From: Gallionellaceae bacterium UBA6222
Lineage (GTDB): Bacteria > Pseudomonadota > Gammaproteobacteria > Burkholderiales > Gallionellaceae
Length of the DNA: 8,402 bases
Direction: 5' to 3'
Assembly: GCA_002421915.1 (NCBI GenBank)
Contig: DISA01000002.1
Coordinates: 61,811-70,212 of the forward strand
In this document: piece by piece, positions 6,820 to 8,402 of the stretch
How the letters are laid out: each line of letters begins with the position of its first letter
How positions within the stretch are numbered: the stretch's first letter is position 1
Notes under the pieces: generated by a model
What the model was told of the DNA's origin: nothing
Database searches by the model: none
The model's input: the letters and a program-made list of their open reading frames with translations, nothing else
Translations under genes and position numbers: made by a program

Positions 6820-8402
6820 ATGACCGACACGCCAAGCAAACACACACCGATGATGCAGCAATACCTGCGCATCAAGGCCGAGCATCCCGACATGCTGCTG
6901 TTCTACCGCATGGGCGATTTCTACGAACTGTTCATGGATGATGCGGTGCGCGCGGCGAAGCTGCTCGACATCACCCTGACCCAGCGCGGCGCGACCAACG
7001 GCCAGCCGATCAAAATGGCGGGCGTGCCCTACCACGCCGCCGAGCAATACCTCGCAAGGCTGGTGAAGATGGGCGAATCGGTCGCCATCTGCGAACAGAT
7101 CGGCGACCCCGCCACCAGCAAAGGCCCGGTCGAACGCAAAGTGGTGCGCATCGTCACCCCCGGCACCGTCACCGACTCTGCCCTGTTGGAAGAAAAGCGC
7201 GACAACCTGCTGCTCGCGCTGCACCAGCGCAACAACGAAGTCGGCCTCGCTTGGCTCAACCTCGCCGCCGGCACCTTCACCCTCTCCGAAGTATCAGCCA
7301 AAAACCTGCCCGCCGAACTGGAACGCCTGCAACCTTCCGAGATATTGTTTGCCGAAAGCACCACCGCGCCGCAATTCAGGAACGCCGCCAGCAAATCCCT
7401 TCCCGACTGGCACTTCGAGCGCGACACCGCACACCGTGCGCTGTGCCAGCAATTCGGCACGCGCGACCTCGCCGGTTTCGGTTGTGAGGAATTCACGCTG
7501 GGGTTGAGTGCTGCAGGCGCCCTGCTCGGCTACGCCAAACTCACACAAGGCCAGAGCATCGCCCACATCCGCAGCGCACAGGTCTACCACGCCGACCAAT
7601 ACGTGCGCATGGACGCCGCCACCCGGCGCAACCTGGAGATCACCCAGACCCTGCGCGGCGAACCCGCGCCGACGTTGCTCTCGCTACTGGACACCTGCGC
7701 CACCAACATGGGCAGCCGTCTGCTGGCGCACTGGCTGCACCATCCGCTGCGGGACCGCGACGTGCTGCGCGCAAGGTTAGATGCCGTGGACGCACTACTC
7801 CCCTCGCCCGCCCCTCACCCCATGCCCTCTCCCAGTGGGAGAGGGAGTATTAACGGGGCCGGGGGAGAGGGCTGCCAAGTAATCCACGACCACCTCAAAC
7901 CCAGCGTGGACGTGGAGCGCATCACCGCCCGTATCGCTCTGCGTAGCGCACGCCCGCGCGACCTTTCCGGCCTGCGCGACACGCTGAAGACACTGCCACA
8001 ACTACAAACCATTCTTGTGGGTCGGACTTCAGTCCGACACGATAGCAATGACGTCGGACTGAAGTCCGACCCACAAAACCGGCCGCTCATCGAGCACCTT
8101 GCCGATGCATTGCATGCCGACGCATCATTGATCGAATTGCTGCAAAAAATGCTCAAGGACGAACCCTCCTCCGTCCTGCGTGAAGGCGGCGTCATCGCCG
8201 ACGGCTTCGACCCCGAATTGGACGAATTAAGAGGCATCCAGACCAACTGCGGCGATTTCCTGCTCGAACTGGAGATGCGCGAACGCACCCGCACCGGCAT
8301 CGACAAACTGAAAGTCGAATACAACCGCGTGCACGGTTTCTACATCGAGGTGAGCGCAGCCAACGCCGAAAAAGTGCCGGACGACTACCGCCGCCGCCAG
8401 AC
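6820..8402 (+). CDS. mutS: DNA mismatch repair protein MutS (N-terminal 527 residues, cut by right edge)
   Basis: The frame from the ATG at 6820 is open to the window end. MutS recognises mismatches and small loops and recruits MutL. HTPMMQQYLRIKAEHPDMLL leads into GDFYELF, whose Phe34-x-Glu36 is the mismatch-probing motif. Next come GESVAICEQIGDPATSKGPVERKVVRIVTPGT (about 86-117), the connector domain, and the core with AATRRNLEITQTL, NMGSRLLAHWLHHPLRDRDVL, RIALRSARPRDL, LREGGVIADGFDPELDE and VEYNRVHGFYIEV. An in-frame TAA at 6784 and no other start before 6820 fix the start, although no clear Shine-Dalgarno is visible. The clamp end and ATPase domain are off the window. Residues 328-351 and 399-419 have no counterpart in E. 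coli MutS as I recall it and coincide with two palindromic repeats. Together they make the core about 40 residues longer. The frame survives both, so the gene is probably expressed; whether repair activity is normal cannot be judged. Confidence 0.95.
   Translation, partial: MTDTPSKHTPMMQQYLRIKAEHPDMLLFYRMGDFYELFMDDAVRAAKLLDITLTQRGATNGQPIKMAGVPYHAAEQYLARLVKMGESVAICEQIGDPATSKGPVERKVVRIVTPGTVTDSALLEEKRDNLLLALHQRNNEVGLAWLNLAAGTFTLSEVSAKNLPAELERLQPSEILFAESTTAPQFRNAASKSLPDWHFERDTAHRALCQQFGTRDLAGFGCEEFTLGLSAAGALLGYAKLTQGQSIAHIRSAQVYHADQYVRMDAATRRNLEITQTLRGEPAPTLLSLLDTCATNMGSRLLAHWLHHPLRDRDVLRARLDAVDALLPSPAPHPMPSPSGRGSINGAGGEGCQVIHDHLKPSVDVERITARIALRSARPRDLSGLRDTLKTLPQLQTILVGRTSVRHDSNDVGLKSDPQNRPLIEHLADALHADASLIELLQKMLKDEPSSVLREGGVIADGFDPELDELRGIQTNCGDFLLELEMRERTRTGIDKLKVEYNRVHGFYIEVSAANAEKVPDDYRRRQ
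7801..7871. repeat. GC-rich palindromic repeat element inserted in frame in mutS
   Basis: The 71-bp segment has an inner perfect inverted repeat, CCCTCTCCC (7825-7833) and GGGAGAGGG (7837-7845) around AGT. Outer ends are CCCTCGCCC (7801-7809) and, on the other strand of 7861-7871, CCCTCTCCC, a one-mismatch match. This is the style of the dispersed CCCTCACCC...CCCTCTCCC...GGGAGAGGG elements seen in many proteobacterial genomes, usually between genes. Here it is read as codons for PSPAPHPMPSPSGRG and then SINGAGGEG, a Pro/Gly/Ser-rich sequence unlike MutS on either side. Confidence 0.85.
8015..8076. repeat. 62-bp palindromic element with perfect 24-bp arms, in frame in mutS
   Basis: Arms at 8015-8038 and 8053-8076 are exact 24-nt reverse complements with a 14-nt spacer. 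Each arm contains its own smaller palindrome, GTCGGACT-TC-AGTCCGAC on the left and the mirror on the right, so two small hairpins or one long cruciform can form. It is read through as VGRTSVRHDSNDVGLKSDPQ in MutS, which has no counterpart in the E. coli protein. GTCGGACTTCAGTCCGAC-type repeats occur scattered in several betaproteobacterial genomes as far as I recall; no other copy is in this window. Confidence 0.9.

Noticed and set aside
7801..8076. mutS as a pseudogene broken by repeats
   Set aside because: I translated the frame through both elements and found no stop or frame change; conserved MutS segments resume after each one.

Overview
The window is dense chromosomal DNA, GC-rich by eye, from a proteobacterium. 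SuhB starts with the same residues as the E. coli protein, and MutS is strongly proteobacterial. The style of the genes and the dispersed palindromes suggest a betaproteobacterium (Nitrosomonadales/Gallionellales-like), but that placement is inference. There are seven protein-coding genes, two of them cut by the window edges. I see no tRNA, rRNA, CRISPR array or complete insertion sequence, and no gene-free stretch longer than about 100 bases.

Left part (1-1302): a divergent pair. The 5' part of a BRO-N domain gene runs leftward off the edge. suhB (inositol-1-monophosphatase family) runs rightward.

Centre (1329-6721): a compact four-gene leftward operon that looks like a compatible-solute module of the glucosylglycerate/mannosylglycerate type. 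In transcription order it encodes: (1) a fusion of a mannosyl/glucosyl-3-phosphoglycerate phosphatase (HAD) with a MOFRL-type glycerate kinase; (2) a GT-A glycosyltransferase resembling single-step mannosylglycerate/glucosylglycerate synthases (GT78-like); (3) a small membrane protein of the conserved-TM-helix/mechanosensitive-channel type without a visible MscS beta-domain; (4) a GT-A glycosyltransferase resembling glucosyl-3-phosphoglycerate synthase (GT81-like). Gaps are about 35, 18 and 12 nt, and the last two genes have strong Shine-Dalgarno sites. A coherent reading is that both known routes to a sugar-glycerate osmolyte are present (NDP-sugar + 3-phosphoglycerate then phosphatase; NDP-sugar + glycerate directly), together with glycerate metabolism and a candidate release channel. 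The sugar (glucose or mannose) and the division of labour cannot be read from sequence.

Right part (6820-8402): mutS, divergent from the operon and cut by the right edge. Its reading frame stays open through two unrelated palindromic repeat elements. One is a GC-rich element at 7801-7871. The other, at 8015-8076, has a perfect 24-bp inverted repeat. They add about 24 and 21 codons to the MutS core domain, much like the coding palindromic elements known from Rickettsia. The most unusual signals are the phosphatase-kinase fusion with its two-synthase-plus-channel operon, and the doubly invaded but open mutS.
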